Assembly (NCBI RefSeq): GCF_027595165.1
Contig: NZ_CP097291.1
Span: 1,798,001 to 1,862,000, forward strand
DNA length: 64,000 bases
From: Providencia sp. PROV188
GTDB taxonomy: Bacteria; Pseudomonadota; Gammaproteobacteria; Enterobacterales; Enterobacteriaceae
Direction of reading: 5' to 3'
The notes under the pieces are model-generated. The model made no database searches. It was given only the letters and a program-made list of their open reading frames with translations, and was not told the DNA's origin. A program made the translations under genes and the position numbers. Below, piece by piece: positions 9,422 to 18,692 of the stretch. The number at the start of each line of letters is the position of its first letter. Positions within the stretch are counted from its first letter, which is position 1.

Positions 9422-10525
9422 ATGAGCAAAATTCGGGTTGGTGTCATTTTTGGTGGTAAATCCACTGAGCATGAAGTTTCGTTGCAATCAGCTAAAAATA
9501 TTATTAATGGATTAGATCGTAGTAAGTTTGATGTTTGCCTTATCGGTATTAATAAAGAAGGGCAATGGCATGAGTATGATGAAGCGAACTTCCTGTTACA
9601 TGGCGATGATCCTGCTCATATCGCGTTAAATACTCCAAAGCGTAGCATTGCAATCGTTCCAGGCAAACAAAGTGAACAATTCATTTCTCTAGAAGATACT
9701 AAACCTCTCCCACAAATTGATGTGATTTTCCCAATTGTCCACGGTAACTTAGGTGAAGATGGTTCTTTGCAAGGTTTACTGCGTATGGCGAATCTGCCAT
9801 TTGTTGGACCGGGTGTTCTAGGCTCATCAGCTTGCATGGATAAAGATGTCACCAAACGCCTTTTAAGGGATGCAGGGTTGCACATTGCACCGTTTATTAC
9901 GCTATTGAAAAGCGGTCGTGGTGAAATTAGCTATGCTGCAACGGTTGAGAAACTGGGCTTACCATTATTTATTAAACCAGCTAACCAAGGTTCATCGGTT
10001 GGGATCAGTAAAGTTAATAATGAAAGCGAGTTTAACACGGCATTAGATTTTGCATTCTTATTCGATGTAAAAGTGCTGATTGAAAGCGCTGTAAAAGGGC
10101 GTGAAATCGAGTGTGCGGTGCTTGGAAATGAACACCCACTAGCTAGCCCATGTGGCGAAATCGTGCTGCATGACAGTTTCTATGCTTATCATACTAAATA
10201 TATTGATGAAAATGGTGCGTCTGTTGTTGCTCCGGCGGATTTAGAGCAAGATGTGAGTGAAAAGATCCGTGCAATTGCACTTGAAGCTTATCAAGCCTTA
10301 AACTGTAGCGGTATGTCCCGCGTTGATGTATTTTTAACTGAAACGAATGATGTTGTGATTAATGAAATCAATACATTACCGGGTTTCACTAATATCAGTA
10401 TGTATCCGAAACTGTGGCAACAAGGCGGTATGACTTATCAAGAATTGATCAGTCGTTTAATTGAACTTGGGATTGAAAAATTCCAGCAAACAGCTGCATT
10501 AAAAACAGCCTGCGATGAAATTTAA
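9422..10525 (+). CDS. ddlA: D-alanine--D-alanine ligase A
   Basis: Cytoplasmic ATP-grasp enzyme that joins two D-alanines for peptidoglycan precursor synthesis. The N-terminal VGVIFGGKSTEHEVSLQSA, central FIKPANQGSSVGISKV and C-terminal NEINTLPGFTNISMYPKLW motifs are all present, with length 367 close to E. coli DdlA (364). The gene is not beside murC or ftsQ, as ddlB would be, which supports the DdlA name. RBS GGAG lies 6-9 nt upstream of the ATG. It is a single-gene unit ending at a strong hairpin (10550-10572). Confidence 0.96.
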   Translation: MSKIRVGVIFGGKSTEHEVSLQSAKNIINGLDRSKFDVCLIGINKEGQWHEYDEANFLLHGDDPAHIALNTPKRSIAIVPGKQSEQFISLEDTKPLPQIDVIFPIVHGNLGEDGSLQGLLRMANLPFVGPGVLGSSACMDKDVTKRLLRDAGLHIAPFITLLKSGRGEISYAATVEKLGLPLFIKPANQGSSVGISKVNNESEFNTALDFAFLFDVKVLIESAVKGREIECAVLGNEHPLASPCGEIVLHDSFYAYHTKYIDENGASVVAPADLEQDVSEKIRAIALEAYQALNCSGMSRVDVFLTETNDVVINEINTLPGFTNISMYPKLWQQGGMTYQELISRLIELGIEKFQQTAALKTACDEI

Positions 10526-10549
10526 TCTCTGATATTTTCCGCAATTTTT

Positions 10550-10572
10550 GCCGATAGCGGCCTGCTATCGGC
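10550..10572. terminator. Hairpin between ddlA and a convergent GNAT gene
   Basis: Perfect 9-bp stem GCCGATAGC / GCTATCGGC with loop GGCCT. It lies between convergent stops. No good T tract follows on either strand, so it may be a weak terminator or an mRNA 3'-end stabiliser. Confidence 0.5.
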
Positions 10573-10595
10573 AATATCACTATAAAGTTATCTCA

Positions 10596-11384
10596 TTAAT
10601 TCACTGTGTTTTTGTTGCACCAAACATAATTGATGTAACGGAATAACGGCTCAAATCCAAATTTTTTATATAAATCAAATCCTGCTTCTGAAGCATCTAA
10701 GAAGCAATGTTCGACTCGTTGTTGACGACAAAATGCGAGAGCATAATCAATAAGCTGAGAAGCATAGCCTTTACCCTGAAACTTAGGTTCAGTACCGATA
10801 TCGTCGAAACGTGCTAATTCGCCTTCAATGGTGACCGTCATGGATGTTGCGGGCTCTCCATTGACCAATAAGACTAAATGGAATTGCGGTGCACCTTGTT
10901 GCAGGGCATCTTCGTGGTAGCGAACATACTCTTGGATCACGGTATCATGCTCTTCGGAAAGGTAGAACGCAGAAACCAATGGTTTAGCCCAAAGGGATAA
11001 ATCATGGTTTGCGAGCACGATATCTACCTGATTATCAGGCAAATCAACTTCTTTTTGCTGTGACAATGTTAGTGCCATTGCAGTTGTGACGCTGTCACGT
11101 TTATAGTTAAGTGCTTCAATATCTTTGACGACTTTTGGCAACATCTCTTCAGGGATCACCAAAGTGTGATTCTTTTTCTGCGATACGAACAGGTTGTATG
11201 CTTGCATAAAAGCATGATGAGTAGAGTCGGGTTGCAGATAAATAAAATTGAACGCTGGGGAGTTTAATGGCGTTAAATAACAAATTGTATGTTGTGCAAT
11301 CTGGATACTGTGCTCACAAATCGAAGTCCAAAACGTCTTTTCGATCGATTGGTAATGTCGTAAATAGTAGAGCGGTATGTTCAT
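10596..11384 (-). CDS. GNAT-family N-acetyltransferase (paralogue 1)
   Basis: Cytoplasmic protein of 262 residues. The C-terminal half is a GNAT domain with the acetyl-CoA pyrophosphate loop FQGKGYASQLIDYAL and the terminal strand/helix signature FLDASEAGFDLYKKFGFEP. The N-terminal ~130 residues are a poorly conserved extension (TFWTSICEHSIQ, NSPAFNFIYLQP). A clear paralogue lies at 12886-13668, on the same strand, 1.5 kb away; both share the extension and GNAT core. The acceptor substrate is unknown. Confidence 0.82.
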   Translation of the reverse strand: MNIPLYYLRHYQSIEKTFWTSICEHSIQIAQHTICYLTPLNSPAFNFIYLQPDSTHHAFMQAYNLFVSQKKNHTLVIPEEMLPKVVKDIEALNYKRDSVTTAMALTLSQQKEVDLPDNQVDIVLANHDLSLWAKPLVSAFYLSEEHDTVIQEYVRYHEDALQQGAPQFHLVLLVNGEPATSMTVTIEGELARFDDIGTEPKFQGKGYASQLIDYALAFCRQQRVEHCFLDASEAGFDLYKKFGFEPLFRYINYVWCNKNTVN

Positions 11385-11906
11385 TAGTCAGTTACCTGAT
11401 ACAAAATGTGTTAGTCAAAATGGAGCAAATAATAAATCTGGCCCCATGTAAAATTTTGTTAACTTATTGGCAGTAAAGCCTTTGTGATCTATCTATTGAT
11501 AATAACTAAACCTTTAAAATCAGCAACCGTTGAGGCAGTTGTCATCTTATCTTTAGCCTTAGATCCCACTCTTGTGCAACGTTTTCAGTGTCATTAATCA
11601 ATATCTATAAAGTAAATTTGAAGATAAATTAAGGCGTTTCGTGCGATATGCAGATAGATTGTTATTTAATGCTATCTTACATTGCTCATTTACTCTATAA
11701 AATGTCATGTAAATTTATAAAAAGCTTTGGAACTCAATGAGATTATCTTACTAATTCATCCATTATGATAGTGGAAATAAAGAGATCGTACCTGCATAAA
11801 TATGCTAAATAGAGTGACGTAAATAAGATAAATAGAGTTGTAAATGTTATATGCTTCAATGTATTGTTTTTGAAAAATAAAAGATGACTGGGGTTACGTT
11901 AAGGTA
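11385..11906. other. 522-bp AT-rich intergenic region
   Basis: It holds the upstream regions of the divergent GNAT and hydrolase genes. I see no convincing small gene, RNA gene or strong palindrome. An imperfect direct repeat (AAATAGAGTGACGTAAATAAG / AAATAGAGTTGTAAATG) lies near 11808-11850. The length is unusual for this gene-dense stretch. Confidence 0.5.
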
Positions 11907-12836
11907 ATGCAAAAATTTATATTGGTTGCCCTGTATTTAGTGGGTTATTCAGTGTTTGTAGAATCTGCTGAAAATCCTTTTGATAGGCAAATACTGAAAC
12001 ACGATGATAAAGAAATCCATTATTACCTACTTAAAAGTGACTCTAATCCCTCTAAAGAATTATTGGTATTAATCCAAGGCTCCGACTGTAAAAGTGTCGT
12101 TAATAACCAAAACCTGATTAAGAATTTTAGGGGAGTATTACCTAATAGTGATGTGCTTTTAGTGGAAAAAACAGGCTTAACACCAGATGTAGGGTTACAT
12201 GATCCAAATTCCTTAGAAGAGAACTGCCCTGTGGAATATATGAGAAATGATTCTTATTTTGAGAGAGTGGATAACTATATTGCTGTGCTGAACCAGTTGA
12301 AAAATCAGTATCAGCATATTGTTGTATTAGGTGGTAGTGAAGGGGCGGTAGTCACGAATATTATTGCGTCTAGAGTTAATTTTATTGATGCGGCTATTTC
12401 ACTAAATGGTGGCGGACAATTTTTTATTAATGATGTGATTTACAGCATTAATAAAAGTCTACCCGCTGAAGAAGCGCAAGGTGCAATAGAAGGATTTAAC
12501 CAGTTTGCAGATGCAGTTTTGCATGATCATTTAGACGATGACCAGTTTCCCAGTAATCACGGACAAAATTGGTGGTATGAAGCCTTAACGATAGATAATA
12601 AAAAACTACTTCAAGGTGTTAGTAAACCCCATTTAGTGATCCAAACGCTCACCGATATTAATGTGGATGTGGAAGGCTCACAGAAAATGATGAATGAGAT
12701 TAATAACCCCAATATTACCTATAAAACTTATTCCACATTAGACCACTATTTTAAAGACAGTCAGGACAATAATCAGACAGCAGTCGTTATCGCTGATATT
12801 CAGGATTGGTATACAAAATTAAATATCAAAAAATAG
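11907..12836 (+). CDS. Secreted alpha/beta-hydrolase-like protein
   Basis: 309-residue protein with a Sec signal peptide (about residues 1-20, MQKFILVALYLVGYSVFVES), so probably periplasmic. The nucleophile elbow is GGSEGAV with S144; D250 (TLTDINVD) and H280 (STLDHYF) are placed like the rest of a Ser-Asp-His triad. An oxyanion-type LIQGSD segment lies near residue 55. Three cysteines (around 61, 107) might form a disulphide. The start has AAGG only 2-3 nt upstream, which is a weak RBS. It is flanked on both sides by the two paralogous GNAT genes. Substrate is unknown. Confidence 0.78.
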   Translation: MQKFILVALYLVGYSVFVESAENPFDRQILKHDDKEIHYYLLKSDSNPSKELLVLIQGSDCKSVVNNQNLIKNFRGVLPNSDVLLVEKTGLTPDVGLHDPNSLEENCPVEYMRNDSYFERVDNYIAVLNQLKNQYQHIVVLGGSEGAVVTNIIASRVNFIDAAISLNGGGQFFINDVIYSINKSLPAEEAQGAIEGFNQFADAVLHDHLDDDQFPSNHGQNWWYEALTIDNKKLLQGVSKPHLVIQTLTDINVDVEGSQKMMNEINNPNITYKTYSTLDHYFKDSQDNNQTAVVIADIQDWYTKLNIKK

Positions 12837-12843
12837 GTTGGGT

Positions 12844-12878
12844 AAATACCCAGCTAAAGAATTCTTAGTTGGGTATTT
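12844..12878. terminator. Bidirectional terminator-like hairpin
   Basis: Long near-perfect inverted repeat, AAATACCCAGCTAA... paired with ...TTAGTTGGGTATTT, between the convergent hydrolase and GNAT stops. It lies right after the hydrolase stop and just before the GNAT stop. Confidence 0.6.
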
Positions 12879-12885
12879 AGGGATT

Positions 12886-13668
12886 CTATTCTGAAATGTA
12901 GCTGTGATATTTAAAAATCGGTTTAAAACCTAGTTTTTGATAAACCGACAAACCATCGCTAGACGCTTCCAAATAACACTGCTTGATTTTATGTTGAAGA
13001 CAAACCTGTAAGGCATGTTTAATCAATGCCGTGGCACATCCTTGTCTCTGGAATTCAATATCTGTACCAATATCATCTAAGCGCGCAATGTCATTGTGTA
13101 ACGTGAGTGTCAGTGATGATACAGGGGTCTGCTGATTAAATAAGACAAAATGCATGATATTGGTTTGCTTGTCCAACGCACGCTGGTGATAGCGAATATA
13201 TTCATCAATGATGGATTCATCATTATCACAATCAAGTTCATTGACTACAGGAAACGCAGTAATAAGCGGTTTCGACCAGTCAGAGATATTATGATTGCTA
13301 AGCTTTATATGATAGTCGTCTGGTAACTGATTTTCCGTTTTGAGTTCATTTCCCGTAAATTCAAAGACCATCGCTGTTGATTCACCATCATCAATAAGAT
13401 CATGCTGTTGTATACAATTTGAGAACTTGGGTAATTCATCGGTGTGAACAACTAAAATATAGGGTTTTGACTGTTGTTGAAATAATGTATTTGCCGCTTC
13501 AAAGCCAGCAATAGTTGCTCCTGAATGTAAGTAAATATAATTAAAAGCGGGAGTTTTTAGCTCAGTAAAATAGGCAAACGTATTTGGCTCTACATGATGC
13601 GTCTTTAGGCAAATAGCAGACCAAAAAATATTTTCTAATGAGTAAAAACACGCTTCGTTGTGAGTCAT
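12886..13668 (-). CDS. GNAT-family N-acetyltransferase (paralogue 2)
   Basis: 260 residues, colinear with the protein at 10596-11384: the same N-terminal extension (NIFWSAICLKTHHVEPN, TPAFNYIYLHSG) and the same GNAT core with acetyl-CoA loop FQRQGCATALIKHAL and C-terminal YLEASSDGLSVYQKLGFKP. Divergence is considerable, so the duplication is old or the copies came separately. Insertion of an acidic run (NELDCDNDES) distinguishes it. Acceptor is unknown. Confidence 0.82.
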   Translation of the reverse strand: MTHNEACFYSLENIFWSAICLKTHHVEPNTFAYFTELKTPAFNYIYLHSGATIAGFEAANTLFQQQSKPYILVVHTDELPKFSNCIQQHDLIDDGESTAMVFEFTGNELKTENQLPDDYHIKLSNHNISDWSKPLITAFPVVNELDCDNDESIIDEYIRYHQRALDKQTNIMHFVLFNQQTPVSSLTLTLHNDIARLDDIGTDIEFQRQGCATALIKHALQVCLQHKIKQCYLEASSDGLSVYQKLGFKPIFKYHSYISE

Positions 13669-13786
13669 TTCATTGTGTCCTAATAAATTAACTGAACGTT
13701 CCTAGTCTATTGAGCAAATTGAGATTGCTGTCACTATGGTACATGGGATAGCATTTATTTAATTAAGAGAAAATTAAGGAATATCT

Positions 13787-14116
13787 GTGAACAATATCCC
13801 CGAAACCATTACGTTCTTTGAGCGTTTATTACCACTGGTTGTTTCCGGTGAAAAAGTGATCACCATTCGTGATGAAAGTGAGAGTCATTATGTACCAGGC
13901 TCCGTTGTCAAAGTCCACGCGTTAGAAACTGGCGAGTACTATACCGACATTGAAATACTTTCTGTTGAGCCACTAAACTACGATGATATTTCAGAGTATC
14001 ACGCGACTCAAGAAGCGATGACATTAGAAACGTTGAAGGCTTTAATTCGTGAAATATATCCAACAGAAAATTGCCTGTATGTTATTCATTACCGATTAAC
14101 AACGAAAAACACTTAA
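13787..14116 (+). CDS. yqfB: N4-acetylcytidine amidohydrolase, ASCH-domain protein
   Basis: Small ASCH-fold enzyme that removes acetate from N4-acetylcytidine, part of modified-nucleoside salvage. The signature GEKVITIRDESESH (residues 21-34) matches E. coli YqfB and contains the catalytic Lys/Thr/Glu set of that family; AMTLETLKALIREIYP follows as in YqfB. The start is GTG with TAAGGA 6 nt upstream. Length (109) is close to the E. coli protein (103). Its TAA stop shares the palindromic TTAA with the stop of the convergent LysR gene. Confidence 0.92.
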   Translation: MNNIPETITFFERLLPLVVSGEKVITIRDESESHYVPGSVVKVHALETGEYYTDIEILSVEPLNYDDISEYHATQEAMTLETLKALIREIYPTENCLYVIHYRLTTKNT

Positions 14117-14982
14117 TCACGATAACGGCTGTTTACTAGTTTAATGAATGCTTTTGTGGCTGGAGACGCATCACTGTAATTATTAACAGCAAAGGCAATA
14201 TCCCGAGTCACGCGGGGAATTAATGGTTTTACGACGATGTTGTTAATATTTTCGGGGATTGCGAGTTGAGCCACAATCGATACGGCTTCATTTCGTGCAA
14301 CTAATGAAAACGTACTGAGAAGCTGGCGGGTCCTAAATTGAATTTTAGGTGTCAGCTTTTGTGCAGAAAATAGTCCCATCACAATTTTACCTGAACCGGC
14401 TTGAGTTAAGTTGAAGGGGTACTCACACAATTGTTTTAGTGTAACTCCGTCGTACTGAGTCAAAGGGTGGTTTAGCGGTAAAATTGCCACATATTGGTCG
14501 TGTTTTATGGGAAAAGTATCAAAGCGTTCGTCTGGCAAGACCACAACACCAATATCTATGCGCTTTTCTTGCAACCATTGAGCCACGCTCTCATCGTCTC
14601 CTTCATCAACAATAATTTCAATGCTTGGATATTGCTGACGAAAGACCTTTAATAATGGGGGCAAAATACCCGTTGAAGAGCCGGGACCGAAAGATCCTAT
14701 CCGTAAAACACCTTTCTTTAATCCATTGGATGCTAGTGCTTCTTGCCGCATTGCTTCTTGAAGGCTCAGTATATGTTGGGCGCGATTTAGCAGTGTGTTA
14801 CCAATTTCGGTCAGAGTGACTTGGTTTTGTTCTCGCGTAAATAGACTGACATTGAAATCTTTTTCAAGGGATTTAATGGCATGTGAAACCGCAGATTGGG
14901 AAATATTCAAAGACATTGCCGCCAAGGTAAAACTTTTTAGCTCAGCAACACGGGTAAATATTTCCAGTTGGCTTAGTGTCAT
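14113..14982 (-). CDS. LysR-family regulator
   Basis: 289-residue transcription factor. The HTH is at residues 1-60 (LSQLEIFTRVAELKSFTLAA, ISQSAVSHAIKSLEKDFNV), followed by an effector-binding domain (LRIGSFGPGSSTGILPPLL onward). It is divergent from an EamA exporter with a 108-bp shared region holding an inverted repeat at 15011-15030. That exporter is the likely target. It ends convergent with yqfB, sharing the stop tetranucleotide TTAA. Confidence 0.9.
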   Translation of the reverse strand: MTLSQLEIFTRVAELKSFTLAAMSLNISQSAVSHAIKSLEKDFNVSLFTREQNQVTLTEIGNTLLNRAQHILSLQEAMRQEALASNGLKKGVLRIGSFGPGSSTGILPPLLKVFRQQYPSIEIIVDEGDDESVAQWLQEKRIDIGVVVLPDERFDTFPIKHDQYVAILPLNHPLTQYDGVTLKQLCEYPFNLTQAGSGKIVMGLFSAQKLTPKIQFRTRQLLSTFSLVARNEAVSIVAQLAIPENINNIVVKPLIPRVTRDIAFAVNNYSDASPATKAFIKLVNSRYRD

Positions 14983-15010
14983 GAGTAAATACTCATTTGA
15001 TTATGATCTT

Positions 15011-15030
15011 GGATAACAAATACCTTATCC
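15011..15030. promoter_or_regulatory. Candidate LysR operator upstream of EamA gene
   Basis: Inverted repeat GGATAA-N8-TTATCC in the divergent LysR/EamA interval, 29 bp from the LysR start. Arm spacing suits a LysR dimer. Inferred only. Confidence 0.42.
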
Positions 15031-15090
15031 GTATCGAATGACTGAGTCAATAAAGTACACAATATCTGATATGGATGGGGAAACATCGCG

Positions 15091-16014
15091 ATGGAATTAA
15101 AAATAACCAAAAGGCAGGTTCAACAAAAGTCAGTCAATATTGTTGTTCTAAAAATGATCTGTGTCTCGATATTATGGGGAGGAACATTCATTGCTGGTAG
15201 GATGTTACAAACCGATATATCACCATTATTTTCAGCGACGCTTCGCTTTATTTTTGCGAGTGTTGCATTGCTTATTTTGCTGAGCTGCACTCGTATTGGT
15301 TGGGTAAAAGTGAATTCGCGTCAGTTTTTTCAAATTCTCTTGTTGGGATGTAGCGGTGTATTTATCTACCAAGTCTTTTTTTTCTATGGGCTACAGCTTA
15401 TTCCTGCGTCTCGAGCGGCACTGTTGGTGGCAATTAATCCTGCGATGATTGCTTTAATTTCCTATTTATTATGGCGAGAAAAAATCACGAAAATTAAAGG
15501 TGTGGGTATTGGTTGTTGTGTATTAGGGGCAACAATATTGTTATCAGCAAAAACGTCAGATGTGAGTGGGTTTTTAACAAACCAAGGTGATCTTGCCATA
15601 TTAGGTTGTGTAGTGAGTTGGGGGATTTATACCGTTGCAGGTAAAAATGTTATCCGCGAAATTGGCGCTATACATACGGTTGCATATGCCGTGCTATTAG
15701 GAACTGCACTATTGGTTATCGCGTCAAGTATCATGGGGCAATTAACACTTAGCGCGATTATACACTTAACAAATACCGATGTTATGAGCCTGTTATACCT
15801 TGGAATATTAGGCTCAGCACTGGCTTATATTTGGTATTACCAAGGTGTTGATCAGTTAGGTGCCGCGGGAGCCGGGTCATTCATTGCACTTAATCCGTTG
15901 ACGGCGGTAATAATAGGAACGCTGTTTTTAAATGAGGAAATTACATTCTCTGCATTATTGGGGGGGATAGTGATTATCTTCGGGTTATGGGTAACGAATA
16001 AATCGCGAGTATAA
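15091..16014 (+). CDS. EamA/DMT-family exporter
   Basis: 307 residues with about ten TM helices in two EamA repeats. The first begins ISILWGGTFIAGRMLQTDIS; the second contains LGSALAYIWYYQGVDQLGA and the usual SFIALNPLTAVIIGTLFLNE near the end. This branch is close to the YedA/RhaT-like exporters. RBS GGGG lies upstream of the ATG at 15091. It pairs with the divergent LysR gene. Substrate unknown. Confidence 0.88.
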   Translation: MELKITKRQVQQKSVNIVVLKMICVSILWGGTFIAGRMLQTDISPLFSATLRFIFASVALLILLSCTRIGWVKVNSRQFFQILLLGCSGVFIYQVFFFYGLQLIPASRAALLVAINPAMIALISYLLWREKITKIKGVGIGCCVLGATILLSAKTSDVSGFLTNQGDLAILGCVVSWGIYTVAGKNVIREIGAIHTVAYAVLLGTALLVIASSIMGQLTLSAIIHLTNTDVMSLLYLGILGSALAYIWYYQGVDQLGAAGAGSFIALNPLTAVIIGTLFLNEEITFSALLGGIVIIFGLWVTNKSRV

Positions 16015-16020
16015 AATAGG

Positions 16021-16052
16021 CGCTCTATGGAAATAACTGACTCCATAGAGCG
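16021..16052. terminator. Bidirectional terminator-like hairpin
   Basis: Perfect 11-bp stem CGCTCTATGGA / TCCATAGAGCG with a 10-nt loop, between the convergent EamA and dcyD stops. AT-rich sequence follows on both sides. Confidence 0.65.
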
Positions 16053-16059
16053 ATATTTA

Positions 16060-17049
16060 TTATTTAATGGTTTTGTTAATTTCTGAATAGGCGAAAAGGG
16101 CTTGAGCACCGCCAGTATGGACAAATAATACAGGTGTTTTTTCAGAGGAATTGTCTAAATAATCAATCAAACCCGCCATGGCTTTTCCTGTATAAACTGG
16201 GTCAAGAAGGATCCCTTCTTTTTGAGCTAATAGCGCTATTGCATCTAAACCACCGCGGTTTGGCATGCCATACATTGGTGCGAAGAAATCATCCCAAAGT
16301 GTAATGTCTGGTGTTTTTTTAATTTGCAGTAATTCTGCTAATTCAGTTTGCAGTTTTTCAACTTTTGGTGCCTGATCTTGCTGTTTACGAGAAACGGTGA
16401 CACCAATGAGTTGTGAAGTAGGGAGTAATTCTTGTAAGCCAATCGCTAAGCCAGCGTGAGTTCCGGCACTGCCAGAAGCCACAATCACTTTATCAAATTC
16501 AATATTGGTCGGTTTTTGTTGAGCAATTTCAATCGCACATTGAACATAACCTAATGCGCCCAGACCGTTGGAACCACCAACAGGGACGATATAAGCATCT
16601 TGCAAGTCTAATGATTTAATTAACTCTGCCATTTGTGCTTGTGGATCGGTTAATTCGTCACACATGACGCATTGAGTACCAAATAAATCGGTCAGGAGCT
16701 TATTGCCATTATGCAGGAAATTGCTGTCTTCACTTTGAATAGGATTTTCTAATAAAGCGACACATTTCAGTCCGTACATTGCCGCTACCGCAGCAGTTTG
16801 ACGAACATGGTTTGATTGAATCGCACCTGCTGTCACAATAATCTTTGCATTTTGGGCTAAGGCATCCGCCATTAAAAACTCAAGTTTACGCAGCTTATTT
16901 CCGCCCATTGCTAACGGCGTCATATCATCGCGTTTAATGTAGATTTCTCGACCATATAAACGCGATAAATTATCGAGTTGATTCAATGGGGTCGATGCTT
17001 TAAGCAAGTCAACTTTTGCGAACTGAGTTAATTTTTGTTGAAGAGACAT
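16060..17049 (-). CDS. dcyD: D-cysteine desulfhydrase
   Basis: PLP enzyme of the ACC-deaminase family that converts D-cysteine to pyruvate, ammonia and sulfide. The PLP lysine is K52 in the motif [11 protein letters not shown], followed by [17 protein letters not shown] and the glycine loop [10 protein letters not shown]. Length 329 equals that of E. coli DcyD (328). In E. coli dcyD lies in the fliY cystine-transport region; here it follows an NhaC-type transporter by 15 bp in one operon. That suggests the transporter feeds the enzyme. Other members of the fold act on ACC or L-cysteate, so substrate remains a family-based call. Confidence 0.88.
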   Translation of the reverse strand: MSLQQKLTQFAKVDLLKASTPLNQLDNLSRLYGREIYIKRDDMTPLAMGGNKLRKLEFLMADALAQNAKIIVTAGAIQSNHVRQTAAVAAMYGLKCVALLENPIQSEDSNFLHNGNKLLTDLFGTQCVMCDELTDPQAQMAELIKSLDLQDAYIVPVGGSNGLGALGYVQCAIEIAQQKPTNIEFDKVIVASGSAGTHAGLAIGLQELLPTSQLIGVTVSRKQQDQAPKVEKLQTELAELLQIKKTPDITLWDDFFAPMYGMPNRGGLDAIALLAQKEGILLDPVYTGKAMAGLIDYLDNSSEKTPVLFVHTGGAQALFAYSEINKTIK

Positions 17050-17064
17050 CTAAATTCCCCTGTA

Positions 17065-18492
17065 TTAATTGGTAAATCCTAAATAGAGATAAATGGCAAG
17101 TACGAAGCTTGCTGTTACTAATGCATAAGGCATTTGAGTGCGAATATGTTCAATATGATCACAATCAGTAGCCATAGAGGCAACAATGGCATCCGCAGAA
17201 ATAGGTGAGGTCATGTCGCCGAAAATAGACCCTGATATGGCTGCGCCAATCATATATTCAATTGGCATACCGACGGATAACCCTAATTGAACACCAATCG
17301 GGATCATAATGGCAAAGGTTCCCCATGAGGTACCCGTAGCCAGCGACATAATAGCGCTAATGATAAAGATAAAGCCGATAGAGAATCCAGGTGCCATAAT
17401 GCCTTGAGTGACTTCAGCAATATAAGCGCCCGTATTCAGTTCAGAAGATACATTTCCCATCAAGAAAGCTAAAATCATGATGGAGCTGATTTTTAACATG
17501 CTGGCATAGCCAATAAATAGCTCTTTAAAGAAGCTATCAATATTTAATAGCCTTCTTCCGATAAACCAACAAAAAGAAACTGCGGTACCGAACATAACGC
17601 CCCAATAAACGGACGTTGAGCCGCTCCCTTTACTGAAATCCCCATCACCTGTGATATATAAGGCCACTGGAACCATTAATACAGTAGAAAGAATAGGGAT
17701 GAAAAAGTTCAAGGCTGAATGGGCATTCGGATGTTCAATAATCTCTTCCTCTTCATTTGTAAGTGAAGATTCGGCTAATTTTCCTGTCATGAAATTTTCT
17801 TGATACTTCATTTCGGCTTTTTTCATTGGTCCCCATGAAACATTGGTGAACACATAGAATAAAATGGTGACCAATGATAGCCATGCCATTAAGTTGTAGC
17901 CGATAGATTTAATTAAAATATCGAAGGGTTCACCGGAAATAAGACCTTGGGAAATTTGTACACCAATGAGTCCCATAATCACTGCCCCCCAACCATTTAT
18001 AATAGCTGATGAACAAACAGAAACGCAGGCGGTTTGAATAAGATATGACATTTTTTCTGGGGCAACGCCATATTGTCTGGCTAAATTCTTAGTGGATGCC
18101 CCCGCGACTAACTGGTTGATGGAACTCTCAATAAAAATTAAGGCAGTAATGACTATGGCGAGTAATTGTGTTGCCGTTCTATTCTTAATTAATTTTGTTT
18201 TATTTGTCAGTAGCTGAACTAATGCACGAACACCGCCTGTGACGACGACTAGGCGCATAATCCCACCAATCATGACCATAAAGACGATGGTACGAGTGTT
18301 GCCGGCGGAAGAAAATGTATCGATGATGCCATCCACAGTTCCGCGAATGCCGAGTAATACATTGTGGTCATTAATGACGGTAAAACCGACTAAAATACCG
18401 AGCATTAATGAAAGCATCACCTGTCGAGTGAGAATAGCTAAAAGGATAGTGACAATTGGCGTGATAATTGTCCAAATACCATAGTCGTGCAT
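17065..18492 (-). CDS. NhaC-type Na+/H+ antiporter family transporter
   Basis: 475-residue integral membrane protein with about 11-12 TM helices. NhaC-family features are SSINQLVAGASTKNLARQYG, the SAIINGWGAVIMG segment and ATGTSWGTFAIMIPIG near the C-terminus. The family includes sodium/proton antiporters and sodium-coupled organic-acid or amino-acid carriers. It is first in an operon with dcyD, 15 bp upstream of it, which makes uptake of a sulfur amino acid plausible. That link is inference from position. A cytoplasmic acidic loop (SSLTNEEEEIIEHPN) lies mid-protein. Confidence 0.85.
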   Translation of the reverse strand: MHDYGIWTIITPIVTILLAILTRQVMLSLMLGILVGFTVINDHNVLLGIRGTVDGIIDTFSSAGNTRTIVFMVMIGGIMRLVVVTGGVRALVQLLTNKTKLIKNRTATQLLAIVITALIFIESSINQLVAGASTKNLARQYGVAPEKMSYLIQTACVSVCSSAIINGWGAVIMGLIGVQISQGLISGEPFDILIKSIGYNLMAWLSLVTILFYVFTNVSWGPMKKAEMKYQENFMTGKLAESSLTNEEEEIIEHPNAHSALNFFIPILSTVLMVPVALYITGDGDFSKGSGSTSVYWGVMFGTAVSFCWFIGRRLLNIDSFFKELFIGYASMLKISSIMILAFLMGNVSSELNTGAYIAEVTQGIMAPGFSIGFIFIISAIMSLATGTSWGTFAIMIPIGVQLGLSVGMPIEYMIGAAISGSIFGDMTSPISADAIVASMATDCDHIEHIRTQMPYALVTASFVLAIYLYLGFTN

Positions 18493-18657
18493 GTGTTTAC
18501 CTTGGATATTTTTATTGTATGACGTGTAGTTTATAAATATCAGGAAATCATAGCATTGATGGAAGTAGGCTGTCGGATATTTTCATTATATTGCCGTAGA
18601 TTGTTACAAAATCCATGCTGAAAGTCAGATAAACTGCAAGATTATGGTATTGAAGGG

Positions 18658-18682
18658 TACGCTATCTTTTTGGGATAGCGTA
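18658..18682. repeat. Intergenic hairpin downstream of a GNAT gene
   Basis: Perfect 9-bp stem TACGCTATC / GATAGCGTA with a 7-nt loop, 10 bp past the GNAT stop on the minus strand. The T run is inside the loop rather than after the stem, so termination is uncertain. Confidence 0.45.
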
Positions 18683-18692
18683 GTAAGGGTTA

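Noticed and set aside
11267..11476. 69-codon + strand ORF
   Set aside because: Mostly antisense to the 5' part of a GNAT gene, with no RBS.
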